A stretch of 64,000 nt of DNA from SG-bin7 sp964498095 (lineage in GTDB: Bacteria > Bdellovibrionota > Bdellovibrionia > Bdellovibrionales > SG-bin7), in contig CAZCFY010000008.1 in assembly GCA_964498095.1 (NCBI GenBank), forward strand, positions 62,001 to 126,000, in the 5' to 3' direction. Positions 1 through 8,638 of this stretch are shown one piece after another. The translations under genes were made by a program, and so were the position numbers. Position 1 is the stretch's first letter. Every line of letters starts with the position of its first letter. The notes beneath the pieces are model-generated. The model ran no database searches and was not told the origin of the DNA. It worked only from the letters and a program-made list of their open reading frames with translations.

Positions 1-183
1 AGTTTCCTTATTTCATTCTTGTTTATTTTCTTAGGACCAAGGCCGATTGCGCCTGTGTCGGTTTTGAATTTTTGATCTATAATTTGTGAAGAATTACTTG
101 GCGCTAATTTAGGCTAGACCTAAGGCCTACAAGGAATGAGCTGGTTACTTGTTCGAATCCACGATGGCTGGTAAAATTAGACA

Positions 184-2475
184 ATGAAATCCAGACAAAA
201 TTTTATATCCCTTGTTTTTTTGGCTTCATTAGCTGTCATCGTATTCGCAATATCGCATAAACCGCTTGAAGAAAAAAACCTCTCAAGCTCGAACACTAAA
301 AACTTTCTGCCAGTGCCAAACGATCATTATTTGCAGAACGTACAGTCGATATTTAATAACCGCTGCGTTGTATGTCATTCTTGCGCTGAGGCGCCCTGCC
401 AACTGCTGTTAACTTCTTTTGCCGGCGTCTCGCGCGGCGCCACCGATCATGATCTCCTGGATTTCCGTGTTAAGAAAAGGCCGCCGACACGTTTAAAAGA
501 TGCGCTTAGCGAAGCCGAGTGGCGGCAAAAGGGATTCTTTGGTGTTAAGGAAGAACTCTTACTTAATTTTATTACTTTGGGGCTAAAGAATAACGATGGA
601 TTTCTCCTGAATAACAACGAAGAGCGCCCTTTAAAAGGTAATAAATGCGTCTCTTCAACGAAAGAATTCTACAAATTGACTTCCAAAATTTCGGGCATGG
701 GTATGCCGTTTGGTCTCCCAGCTCTTTCTCCGGAAGAATTTCAAATAATGTATCAATGGGTAAAAGACGGCGCCAAGGGACCGTCGCCAGAGGCGATAGC
801 CGAATTGTCAAAGTCCACGGATCCGGCGCAGATTAGTAGCTGGGAAAGCTTTTTTAATAGGCCAGATATCAAATCAAAACTTTCTGCCCGTTACATCTAT
901 GAACATGTTTTCGCGGCTCATTTGCATTTTGCAAATACACCTTATAACGAGTTTTATGAGCTTGTACGCTCGCGCACACCGAGTCCAAATCCGATTGATG
1001 AAATTGTAACCGAGCGCCCCTACGATGATCCGAAATATTATAATTTTTCTTACCGCCTCCGCCGCGTAACCGACACTATCGTCCAAAAAATGCATGTGCG
1101 CTGGGAACTTAGTCCCCAGGTTTTGGCGCGGCTGGAAGCGCTGTTTATTAATGCGGATTGGGGGAATTCAAATATCGCTGATCCCGGGTATGAGTCGCCA
1201 AGTCCATTTATTAATTTCGCCGCTATTCCGCCAAAAATTCGCTATCGGTTTTTATTAGAAAATTCGCAGATGATTGTTAATGGAATGACCCGCGGACCAG
1301 TGTGTACGGGCCGCACGGCGACCTACGCGATACGTGACCAATTTTGGATATTCTTTATCGACCCCGATCAAGATGTTACGGTAATTGAACCAAATTTAAG
1401 CTTGGATCACCAGCCTTTTGCCGACAGAAATTGGTTTAATGACATGTCCGACAAAAACGCGTATGAGGCCGCCATGCGCCGGCTTAAGCCAAAAGGTTTT
1501 TCGGTAAGCGATATTTGGAACGGCGACGGCAATAATCCCAACGCGACTCTTACCGTTCTCCGTCACGATCAAAGCGCGACGGTTCACCAGGGACTTATCG
1601 GCGGGTACCCGGAAACTGTTTGGGTCGTAAATTATTCAAATTTTGAACGCCTCTATTACGATCTTGTTGCTGACTTTATTCCGTGGGGGAGTCTAAAAGA
1701 AAATCTTTCCACATGGAAATTTATGAGCCGGTTGCGTAATGAAGCCGAAGAGAGATTTCTTACTTTTCTGCCGGAAATTTACCGCAAAGAATTAAGAGAT
1801 TCTTGGAATGAAGGTATTGGCCGCCTTGGTACCTATTTGCCGGCGCTCCGCACGCGTGGACGCGAAGCCGATACGCAGGTAGATCCCAAGGATCCCATGG
1901 GAAGTTTGGTTACCCAATTGGCGGCGCGCGTACCCAAAGACCATTTAGGCAGAAATGATTTAAGCTCCTACCGGTCGGAAGCGCCAAAACTACCAGGGCG
2001 AATTTTGGGCCAGCAAGAGCTAGAACAAGCGTTAAGCTCGCTACTGAATCAACCGGGAAAGCCTTTTGCGCAATACCTTCCTAATATTTCTTATTTAATT
2101 TTGGCGGATAAACCTTGGATTTATACTCTCATTCCCCACCGCGGTTATTATTTCAATAATTTTGCAACTCTTGAGAAATTAAGCCGCAATAAATCTAAGG
2201 ACGAGCTTTCGGCTTTCCGCGGCATCGTCGGCGACAGACCAGAATTTTTCTTTCATTTGTATACTAAAGACGTTCGTCAATTTGTTTTGGAATTAAGTTC
2301 TCTCGATAATGAGAGCGACTGGGTTGTTTTTAAGAGCCGCTATGGCATTCGCCGAAACAGTCAAAAATTTTGGCCAACGCTTGATTACGTTCATAATTGG
2401 ATGCGAGAGAATACCCCTCTTGAGTCCGGTCTGCTTGACGTTAGAAATTACGATGTCACGGATAAGATTTTTTAA
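184..2475 (+). CDS. cti: Periplasmic fatty acid cis/trans isomerase (CTI), 763 aa
   Basis: This family converts cis-unsaturated acyl chains of membrane phospholipids to trans in the periplasm, stiffening the membrane under solvent or heat stress. Residues 5-23 form an uncleaved or cleaved N-terminal hydrophobic segment. A c-type haem site CVVCH lies at residues 61-65, followed by CxEAPCQ and a conserved stretch ending TRLKDA, the arrangement of Pseudomonas CTI. Length (763) matches the family (about 760-780). The ATG at 184 directly precedes the signal segment. The endonuclease gene follows after 18 nt, so the two may be cotranscribed. Seen: haem motif, export signal, length. Known: CTI activity of the family. 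Inferred: activity here. Confidence 0.9.
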   Translation: MKSRQNFISLVFLASLAVIVFAISHKPLEEKNLSSSNTKNFLPVPNDHYLQNVQSIFNNRCVVCHSCAEAPCQLLLTSFAGVSRGATDHDLLDFRVKKRPPTRLKDALSEAEWRQKGFFGVKEELLLNFITLGLKNNDGFLLNNNEERPLKGNKCVSSTKEFYKLTSKISGMGMPFGLPALSPEEFQIMYQWVKDGAKGPSPEAIAELSKSTDPAQISSWESFFNRPDIKSKLSARYIYEHVFAAHLHFANTPYNEFYELVRSRTPSPNPIDEIVTERPYDDPKYYNFSYRLRRVTDTIVQKMHVRWELSPQVLARLEALFINADWGNSNIADPGYESPSPFINFAAIPPKIRYRFLLENSQMIVNGMTRGPVCTGRTATYAIRDQFWIFFIDPDQDVTVIEPNLSLDHQPFADRNWFNDMSDKNAYEAAMRRLKPKGFSVSDIWNGDGNNPNATLTVLRHDQSATVHQGLIGGYPETVWVVNYSNFERLYYDLVADFIPWGSLKENLSTWKFMSRLRNEAEERFLTFLPEIYRKELRDSWNEGIGRLGTYLPALRTRGREADTQVDPKDPMGSLVTQLAARVPKDHLGRNDLSSYRSEAPKLPGRILGQQELEQALSSLLNQPGKPFAQYLPNISYLILADKPWIYTLIPHRGYYFNNFATLEKLSRNKSKDELSAFRGIVGDRPEFFFHLYTKDVRQFVLELSSLDNESDWVVFKSRYGIRRNSQKFWPTLDYVHNWMRENTPLESGLLDVRNYDVTDKIF

Positions 2476-2493
2476 AGACAGCGCGAGGAATAA

Positions 2494-3687
2494 ATGAAGA
2501 TCACACTATTTATACTGGCTATCGTAACTCTTTCCTGTGCTTCTGGTCCGGTCCGTTTTTTAGCGAGCGAAGAGGCCAACGCAATTTCTCCAAACCCCTG
2601 TTATCAACAAAGAGGAAAACCTTATCAGAAGTATTGCGGATTTCGCCTACGCGAAGAAAAAATCGAAAAATTCAAAAGCTGTGAGGCGGGAAGCTCTCCC
2701 GAGGGGACTGAGGGTCAAAGTTTTCAGACTCTAGAGGCGTTTTTAACCGCCAAAGGGATTTCTTGTGATAAATCGGGAGGTTCTGTTAAGAATCCACCGG
2801 CTAATCCGTCGCCAACTAAGTCACCGCCGCCGAGTCAGCCGGCTCAACAAGAAGTCAATTTAAGGGCGGTGAGCCCTCCAGAGATATCTTTGGCAAATTA
2901 TTATGCTTCGGTTGCCGCCGAAGACATCAAAGACACCAAGCTCCGCAATCAGCTTCATCTCCTCACCGCATGGGCCCATCAGCAAAAAGAAGAGAAAAGT
3001 GGCGACGAACTTTTGTTAGCGTGTCCAAAGCCGGTTCCTGAAAAATGTTTTGGTCCCAAAGTTTTTACTTATCGTCAGGCGCGAATGATAATTTTTACGG
3101 ATCTTTGGCTTAATTCCACGGGAAGCGAAAAAACAGTCAAGGATATTTATTGCCAAAAGGATTTCCCGGTCACGGGCTCCGCCATTCCGAGTGAGAGGGA
3201 AATTAATACGGAACACTCGTGGCCACAGTCTAAATTTAACCCAGAACATTCAAAAGAGGGGCAGAAGACGGATTTACATCACCTTTTCCCTTCAGAGAGC
3301 GTTCATAATCGGGAGCGTAGCAATTATTATTTTGCCGAGATAAACTTGGAGTTACCCCACAAAAAGTTAAGCTGTCATACCGACGAGGTACATAATATTT
3401 TGGGTACTCCGATAGTCCCTGACGGTTTGGTGCTAGGTACAAAGCAAAAATATTTCGAGCCGCCCCAGCAAATCCGCGGAGACATCGCGCGCGCACTTAT
3501 GTATTTCTCCATCCGTTATCAGCTTCCAATTGATGATGTGGAAGAATTTTATTTAAAGAAATGGCATAAAGAAGATGCCGTAAGCCCCGAGGAAAAGGCC
3601 CGTCATGAGCGCGTGTTTTACTGGCAAGGTAATCGTAATCCTTTTATTGACGTACCGGAGCTAGCCGAAAAGATCGCCAACTTTTAA
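2494..3687 (+). CDS. Exported endonuclease I (EndA/NucM family)
   Basis: Extracytoplasmic non-specific DNase of the endonuclease I family, which degrades DNA using a beta-beta-alpha-metal fold. The catalytic block is clear: NTEHSWPQS near residue 240, then DLHHLFP and N-x-x-R-S-N downstream. Residues 1-18 are a signal peptide ending in LSC, a weak lipobox, so it may be a lipoprotein. Residues 95-125 form a Pro/Ser-rich linker, making the protein longer (397 aa) than E. coli EndA (235 aa). The spacing and an AGGA-type ribosome site downstream of cti suggest one transcript. In a predatory or scavenging lifestyle it would digest released DNA; that is inference. Confidence 0.88.
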   Translation: MKITLFILAIVTLSCASGPVRFLASEEANAISPNPCYQQRGKPYQKYCGFRLREEKIEKFKSCEAGSSPEGTEGQSFQTLEAFLTAKGISCDKSGGSVKNPPANPSPTKSPPPSQPAQQEVNLRAVSPPEISLANYYASVAAEDIKDTKLRNQLHLLTAWAHQQKEEKSGDELLLACPKPVPEKCFGPKVFTYRQARMIIFTDLWLNSTGSEKTVKDIYCQKDFPVTGSAIPSEREINTEHSWPQSKFNPEHSKEGQKTDLHHLFPSESVHNRERSNYYFAEINLELPHKKLSCHTDEVHNILGTPIVPDGLVLGTKQKYFEPPQQIRGDIARALMYFSIRYQLPIDDVEEFYLKKWHKEDAVSPEEKARHERVFYWQGNRNPFIDVPELAEKIANF

Positions 3688-3711
3688 TTAGCGGCCAAAT
3701 TGGAAAAGTCG

Positions 3712-5277
3712 CTAGGCTTTTAATAGAAAGCTTAACAGCGGCGCCCCTTGCACGTCGGTATAGCTGTTGTAAATAGACGAAGGTATTCCGGTGGCTTCGG
3801 CTACGGTCTTCCAAATACTAGCGCCTGAGGTGCGTTGATCGTTACCAGAGCTGCCCGGAGTCACGGGAGTCCCATTGGCTTCGTTGGGTTTATGGTAACT
3901 AAATGAATACGACGAGCCATTATCGCCAGCGATGCGGATATCGCCATAGTAACCACCCTTAATTCGTCCCCCTGCTAAGATTACGGCATTTTTTCCGTAA
4001 TCCCCGAAAGAGTCAGACACGGGACCGCGGCCGCCATCAGTGGTGTAAATAGCAATGACAGTATTGTCGTAAATTCCTGCGGCCTTAAAAGTTTCTATCA
4101 GGCGCGCCAGGGGATTTGCGAACTGGGTGCCCTGCGCGCGTAGGGCCTGTTCTGGCCGGCTGCCGTGGACATCGCCGTAGCAAAACTCGATCGCGAAGGT
4201 ACGCAGTACTCCGGCAGTAATTAGTTTTGCCCCATAGCCGGCTTGCTCTCCGATAGCGGCAACTGATCCGTTGAAGGTCGTGTAGCCGTCCGTAGAAATT
4301 CCTGAAGTCCAATAAGCGCGTTCACTTTCGCTAAGACTCAAATTAAAAGGTTTATTCTGATTCGTTAAATTATTACCCAGATTTTTGATTTGATTTAAAT
4401 GATCGGTGCTCGCGAGATCCGTGTATTTAAGTTTATTTAGAAACTTGGCGTCCACCTGATTAAGTAACCGTGTAATAAGATCCTTATTTTGCGCCAGCAA
4501 GGTTGGTGTCGTTGCGGTATTGGCAAAGGCATTAAGTAAGCTATTCGTATCGGCATAGCGGTCAATCTGCGCATCTTGCAGGTTCGCGGCGTGATGATAG
4601 ATGGCGTGCTTTTTGTCGCCTCGCCCTAAACCTTTATAGGCCACTCCACGACGAAGTGTTTTGTTGAGTTGGCGTTGATAGTAATTATGTAAAATTGCCG
4701 GTGTTGGCGTGGCGCTATAGTGTTGATCATTGCCGCCAAAGTCACCCGATAAAATGGCGGGGGAAAATTGGCCATCGATGTTCCACATGGGAGTACGGCC
4801 TTGACCAGCATTATAATTGCGGCCAGGGGACCGTAAGGCATTGGCTGCTTCATGCCCATGAATCACGCCTAAGGAGAGTTCAGTCGTTTCAATCACGGCA
4901 ATCGAATCTAAATGCGGAATTAGCGGCACACCTTCGGTATTGATGTAAAAATTGTTTCCAACCTTTTTTAAGTTCGCCGGAGAGTTAAATAGTGGAATGT
5001 TTTGATCAAGGCCGCGGCGGAGATTCGGATAGGTGGCAAGTCCCGGTGGAACAATGGCGTGCAAAATATCAAATTGGTCACGCAGATTAATCTCTATAAA
5101 GTTTGTCGGAATCGTAGTGGAAAATGTCTCCGCGTAAGCTTCGCCCATAAGAATATCCATGCAGCCAAAGCGAATGCTTGGCGGAACAAAGGGAGAAAGC
5201 AATACCGTGCCGAGGATTTTTAGGAAGCGGCGGCGTTCGGGCAGAGACATTTTTTCGAAATCTAAATTTTTCTTCAT
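3712..5277 (-). CDS. Tat-exported DUF1501-like protein
   Basis: A 521-aa protein starting with a twin-arginine signal (RRRFLKILG around residues 15-23), so it is probably exported folded through Tat. The body resembles DUF1501/sulfatase-fold proteins: a FGGNDQH segment, a DVHGSRPEQ segment and YTTDGGRGP near residue 400, the last typical of the metal site in this superfamily. The start abuts the stop of the CXXCH protein upstream (5278) with no gap, so the genes are translationally linked. In many environmental bacteria DUF1501 proteins are paired with a haem-like partner as here. Function unknown; an enzyme of the periplasm or outer surface is the most I can say. Confidence 0.75.
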   Translation of the reverse strand: MKKNLDFEKMSLPERRRFLKILGTVLLSPFVPPSIRFGCMDILMGEAYAETFSTTIPTNFIEINLRDQFDILHAIVPPGLATYPNLRRGLDQNIPLFNSPANLKKVGNNFYINTEGVPLIPHLDSIAVIETTELSLGVIHGHEAANALRSPGRNYNAGQGRTPMWNIDGQFSPAILSGDFGGNDQHYSATPTPAILHNYYQRQLNKTLRRGVAYKGLGRGDKKHAIYHHAANLQDAQIDRYADTNSLLNAFANTATTPTLLAQNKDLITRLLNQVDAKFLNKLKYTDLASTDHLNQIKNLGNNLTNQNKPFNLSLSESERAYWTSGISTDGYTTFNGSVAAIGEQAGYGAKLITAGVLRTFAIEFCYGDVHGSRPEQALRAQGTQFANPLARLIETFKAAGIYDNTVIAIYTTDGGRGPVSDSFGDYGKNAVILAGGRIKGGYYGDIRIAGDNGSSYSFSYHKPNEANGTPVTPGSSGNDQRTSGASIWKTVAEATGIPSSIYNSYTDVQGAPLLSFLLKA

Positions 5278-6360
5278 CTATTCACCCGCGTGTAAAACCG
5301 ACCCAATCACCATGGGATGTGACAGGCTTTGTAGAACAATTTGTTTGAAGTTTGGATCACCATATTTTGCTTTTAATGAATCCGTAACTTGTTTTACTAC
5401 TCCCGAGTTTATCGCGGCATTTCCTTCGGTAAGTCTAACGAAGTAGCGGATACTATTTCTTACCGCGCATTCCGTAAAGTTGCGGTTAGCCGCAAGTACG
5501 CTTGCCGCCGCTTTGAGGTTTTCAACTTGTTGACCGAACATTTGAGAGGACTCAACGCTTGACAGGGAAACGCTTTCCAAATGAGACGCAAAAAGTCTAT
5601 TGCGCGCGCGGCCGGGTTCACTGTTGGGATCTTGTTGGCCATCCGCCGATACTTGATAGGTTCCAAATTCATCGAACTTTACGAAAAACTGCGCGTGCGC
5701 ACCAAATTGCGAGTGACAAGAGTAACAGGCGGTGCCATTGCCGAAGGTGTTTGATCCCGGGGATTGATCGACTTTAAACATACTTATCATGTCTTGCCGT
5801 TGCAAAGGAACCTGAAGAGCCGGATCCATTGGGTACTCCAGGCACGCAAACTGCCGCATCATATTGTGGGCGCGCGCAAGGTTAAATCGGCTTGCATATT
5901 GCTTTAGATAGCCTCGCGTCGCCAGTACACCTGCCGCAAAAGGCGCGTTGGCATCACAAGCGGTTTGCACGCCAGAATTGCTTACACAGTAATTAGCCGT
6001 AATAATTTCAGAATAAGGCCGGCTTTGGCGGACAAGGTAGCTCATCAGGTTTCCTGGGAGTTCGTAATTCACGGTGCCGTCGTTACCGCTAATTCCCAGT
6101 TGAGTTTGCATCATAAGTTTAGAGCTTTCGACAAAAAAATCACTGTCGAGCCAGGTTTGTAAAACCTTTTGCAATCCGGGTTCGCCCTCTCTTGTTACCA
6201 ATTCCGCCTCGGCCGCAAGTAAAGGCCGTCCCGTCATCATGGAGCTAATTTGTTTTAGATAATCTTGTAACTCAATTGCTGTAAAGTTGATGGGCGTCAT
6301 GGCGAAGCTTGGAAATATTCCTAAAGTAACCGTTAAAAAAATTAGAAATATATTTTTCAT
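5278..6360 (-). CDS. Exported protein with one CXXCH motif, DUF1501 partner
   Basis: A 360-aa exported protein if read from the ATG at 6360, whose signal peptide MKNIFLIFLTVTLGIFPSFA is obvious; the longer frame to 6399 adds 13 residues in front of the signal and is unlikely. The ATG overlaps the TGA of the upstream lipoprotein gene by 4 nt. One CYSCH haem c attachment motif lies near residue 210. The protein has PxRQDMISMF and DEFGTY segments of the kind seen in DUF1585/1588-type proteins that accompany DUF1501 genes. It forms the middle gene of a three-gene operon. Electron transfer or substrate binding at the cell surface is possible but not shown. Confidence 0.7.
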   Translation of the reverse strand: MKNIFLIFLTVTLGIFPSFAMTPINFTAIELQDYLKQISSMMTGRPLLAAEAELVTREGEPGLQKVLQTWLDSDFFVESSKLMMQTQLGISGNDGTVNYELPGNLMSYLVRQSRPYSEIITANYCVSNSGVQTACDANAPFAAGVLATRGYLKQYASRFNLARAHNMMRQFACLEYPMDPALQVPLQRQDMISMFKVDQSPGSNTFGNGTACYSCHSQFGAHAQFFVKFDEFGTYQVSADGQQDPNSEPGRARNRLFASHLESVSLSSVESSQMFGQQVENLKAAASVLAANRNFTECAVRNSIRYFVRLTEGNAAINSGVVKQVTDSLKAKYGDPNFKQIVLQSLSHPMVIGSVLHAGE

Positions 6361-6908
6361 TGTGCCACAAACTCCAGTGACGATAAGACCACATAACAAA
6401 ACAGTTCTAATTTTTGGACTGCTGTTGTCGAGAGTGTTTGGATGCTATCAACTACACTTTGGTCGTCAGCGCTTAATTTGCGGCCATAGGCCGCCAAAAT
6501 AAAATTTCCCGCGTTTTGCGGAAATGGATACTTTTGAACTAACGCTGGCGAAGAGCAATAAGGCTGAAGGCCAAGAGTCCAAGCCGTCAAACGGGCGTCC
6601 GTCCAGGTAACATCGGGCGCAATGCCTTTGGAAAAATCATAATGCCCTAAACTCATTTTTTGACTCTCCAGTTGCGCATAGAGGGCACTATCAGTACTTC
6701 CAATGATGCTTTTAAGTTTATTTATTCTTACGGCGTAGGGAAGAATCATAACCGTTTTGCGTTCAATTTTAAAAAGGCTCGGGATCAAAGACGATGGATC
6801 ACCAAAACTGCTGGAACTAAAATCCTTAAAGCTGCGAAAGCCAGAACAATTTATAAACCCAAACACTGGCAATGCTAAGAACACCGCTACCAAGAAAGTC
6901 TTTTTCAA
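6357..6908 (-). CDS. Putative lipoprotein, first gene of DUF1501 operon
   Basis: A 183-aa protein with an N-terminal hydrophobic segment ending in FINCSG, which fits a relaxed lipobox with the lipidated Cys near residue 21. No enzymatic motif is visible. It ends by a 4-nt ATGA overlap with the CXXCH protein, so it is translationally coupled to it and likely belongs to the same surface complex. The sequence DQSVVDSIQTLSTTAVQKLELFCYVVLSSLEF near the end is amphipathic helix. I do not recognise the family. Confidence 0.65.
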   Translation of the reverse strand: MKKTFLVAVFLALPVFGFINCSGFRSFKDFSSSSFGDPSSLIPSLFKIERKTVMILPYAVRINKLKSIIGSTDSALYAQLESQKMSLGHYDFSKGIAPDVTWTDARLTAWTLGLQPYCSSPALVQKYPFPQNAGNFILAAYGRKLSADDQSVVDSIQTLSTTAVQKLELFCYVVLSSLEFVAQ

Positions 6909-7103
6909 TTGGTAATCCCCCGAATATTAATCTTATCGGAGAATTTGACTTAGAACTCCCTTTTTTTGGCGCACATGCGTCTCAATTTAAGACGCACTTA
7001 TCTGTATTGGAGACCCATTTCAGCGTTCTGCTTTTAAAGCGACGTTGGGGCGCTTAGGACTGAACCCTTTTGGAAATTAGAAAGTACATAGATATAGTAA
7101 TCA

Positions 7104-8531
7104 CTACGGCGCGTTTCTAAAATCGCGGCGGCGGCCACCGCCGTCACGTGAGCGGCGTTGATCGCGGGGACGGCGCCGGCGGTTGCGGCGGTCACCGTCA
7201 GTGCGAGCACTGGGGCCTTTTACCTTTTCACGTTCAACAAAAATATCAGGGAAGGTCATGGAAAGAAAGCGTCCGACAATTTCCTCGCGGCTCATCTGGG
7301 CAAAGGCCGAGCGCCAGGATTCATCCAATAATTCAATTGCTCGGGTAAATGACGGGCTTTGCTCTTGGAATTTTGATAAAATAGCTGAAACCTTTTTAGT
7401 GCCTATTTCTTTTCGGGAGGGGAGCTTGCCTTCCTTCATTTTCGTTTGGGTCATTTTCTCGATACGGTGAATTAAGCCGCGGTGGCTGGGGGTCACCAAG
7501 CTCATGGCAAACCCGGCTTTTCCGCTTCTGGCAGTACGGCCAATACGGTGAACGTAATTTTCAAGCTCACGGGGAATCGAATAATTGATAACGTGAGTGA
7601 TGTCTTTGACGTCAAGGCCGCGCGAGGCCACATCCGTACAAATCAAAATATTCATTTTGCGGTTGCGAAAACCCAGCATGGTGCGCTCCCGCGAAGTTTG
7701 ATCCTTGTCGCCATGGAGTGAGTCCACTTTATAACCACGTTCGGAGAGATATTGGGTAAGATCGCAAACCAATGCCTTGGTTTGGCAGAATACGATTCCA
7801 TAAAAATCTTCGGCGGCATCAATAAGCTTACAAAGAATTTCTGGTTTGTTGCTTTCGTGCGTATGATAATAGAGTTGCTCAACGGTCGAAGACAAGACTT
7901 GGGTTTTGCTGCCTTGCACTTGTTTTGGATTTCTTAGATAATTGTCGGCAACTTTACGGACCTCACCACTCATCGTGGCAGAAAATAGCCAAATATTACT
8001 TTGATTCTCGGGCGCTTGATCCAAGATAAACTCAAGATCTTCTTTAAAGCCCATGGAAATCATTTCGTCGGCTTCATCTAACACGACAGTTTTTAAATTA
8101 GACAAATCCAAATACTCTTGTTTTACGAGATCAACTAAGCGTCCTGGTGTACCGACGACGACCGCTGTCCCGTGCTTAAGAGCACGCACTTGATCATTAT
8201 AGCTTGATCCACCATAAATACCGACGGCGCGCACACCTTTATGTTGTCCGAGTAAGTTGATTTGCCCGGCAACTTGCAGGGCGAGCTCCCGTGTTGGGCA
8301 AAGTATAAGGGCCTGAACGTGTTTTTGTGAAGCATCAATGCCTTCGATGATGGGTATACCAAACGCTGCTGTTTTACCTGTTCCTGTTGCGGCGATACCG
8401 ATAAAATCGGTGGGCGAATCCAGCAGAATTGGGAGGGCTTTAGCTTGAATGGCGCTTGGTTTTTCGTAACCAAGATCAGCAATGGAGCGTTTGAGTTCGG
8501 GGCTTAAGTTTAATTCGCTAAATGTTTCCAT
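7104..8531 (-). CDS. DEAD-box ATP-dependent RNA helicase
   Basis: A 475-aa DEAD-box helicase. Motifs in order: Q motif near residue 25, AATGTGKT (I), PTRELA (Ia), TPGR (Ib), DEAD (II), SAT (III), DVASRGLD and HRIGRTAR (V/VI). The C-terminal 40 residues are Arg/Gly-rich, a common RNA-binding tail in DeaD/RhlE/CsdA-type proteins. The ATG at 8531 starts MEtfSELNLS, the usual entry to the Q motif; the frame is open to 8606, but that part overlaps the promoter of the divergent ABC-F gene. It probably unwinds rRNA or mRNA during ribosome assembly or cold stress. Which paralogue (deaD, rhlE) cannot be decided by eye. Confidence 0.93.
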   Translation of the reverse strand: METFSELNLSPELKRSIADLGYEKPSAIQAKALPILLDSPTDFIGIAATGTGKTAAFGIPIIEGIDASQKHVQALILCPTRELALQVAGQINLLGQHKGVRAVGIYGGSSYNDQVRALKHGTAVVVGTPGRLVDLVKQEYLDLSNLKTVVLDEADEMISMGFKEDLEFILDQAPENQSNIWLFSATMSGEVRKVADNYLRNPKQVQGSKTQVLSSTVEQLYYHTHESNKPEILCKLIDAAEDFYGIVFCQTKALVCDLTQYLSERGYKVDSLHGDKDQTSRERTMLGFRNRKMNILICTDVASRGLDVKDITHVINYSIPRELENYVHRIGRTARSGKAGFAMSLVTPSHRGLIHRIEKMTQTKMKEGKLPSRKEIGTKKVSAILSKFQEQSPSFTRAIELLDESWRSAFAQMSREEIVGRFLSMTFPDIFVEREKVKGPSARTDGDRRNRRRRPRDQRRSRDGGGRRRDFRNAP

Positions 8532-8638
8532 GGAAGTCTTGATAGCACAGTTTGACCAGGATTGATTGCCTAACTTTATGAGGTTTGAATTTTTTTCCTT
8601 TTGCAATTGCGGGACGTTTCTGGCAGTTTTTTCACTCC

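Noticed and set aside
136..175. tRNA-like TTCGAATCC sequence before cti
   Set aside because: The T-arm does not pair and no other arms are present; it encodes only a 12-codon frame.
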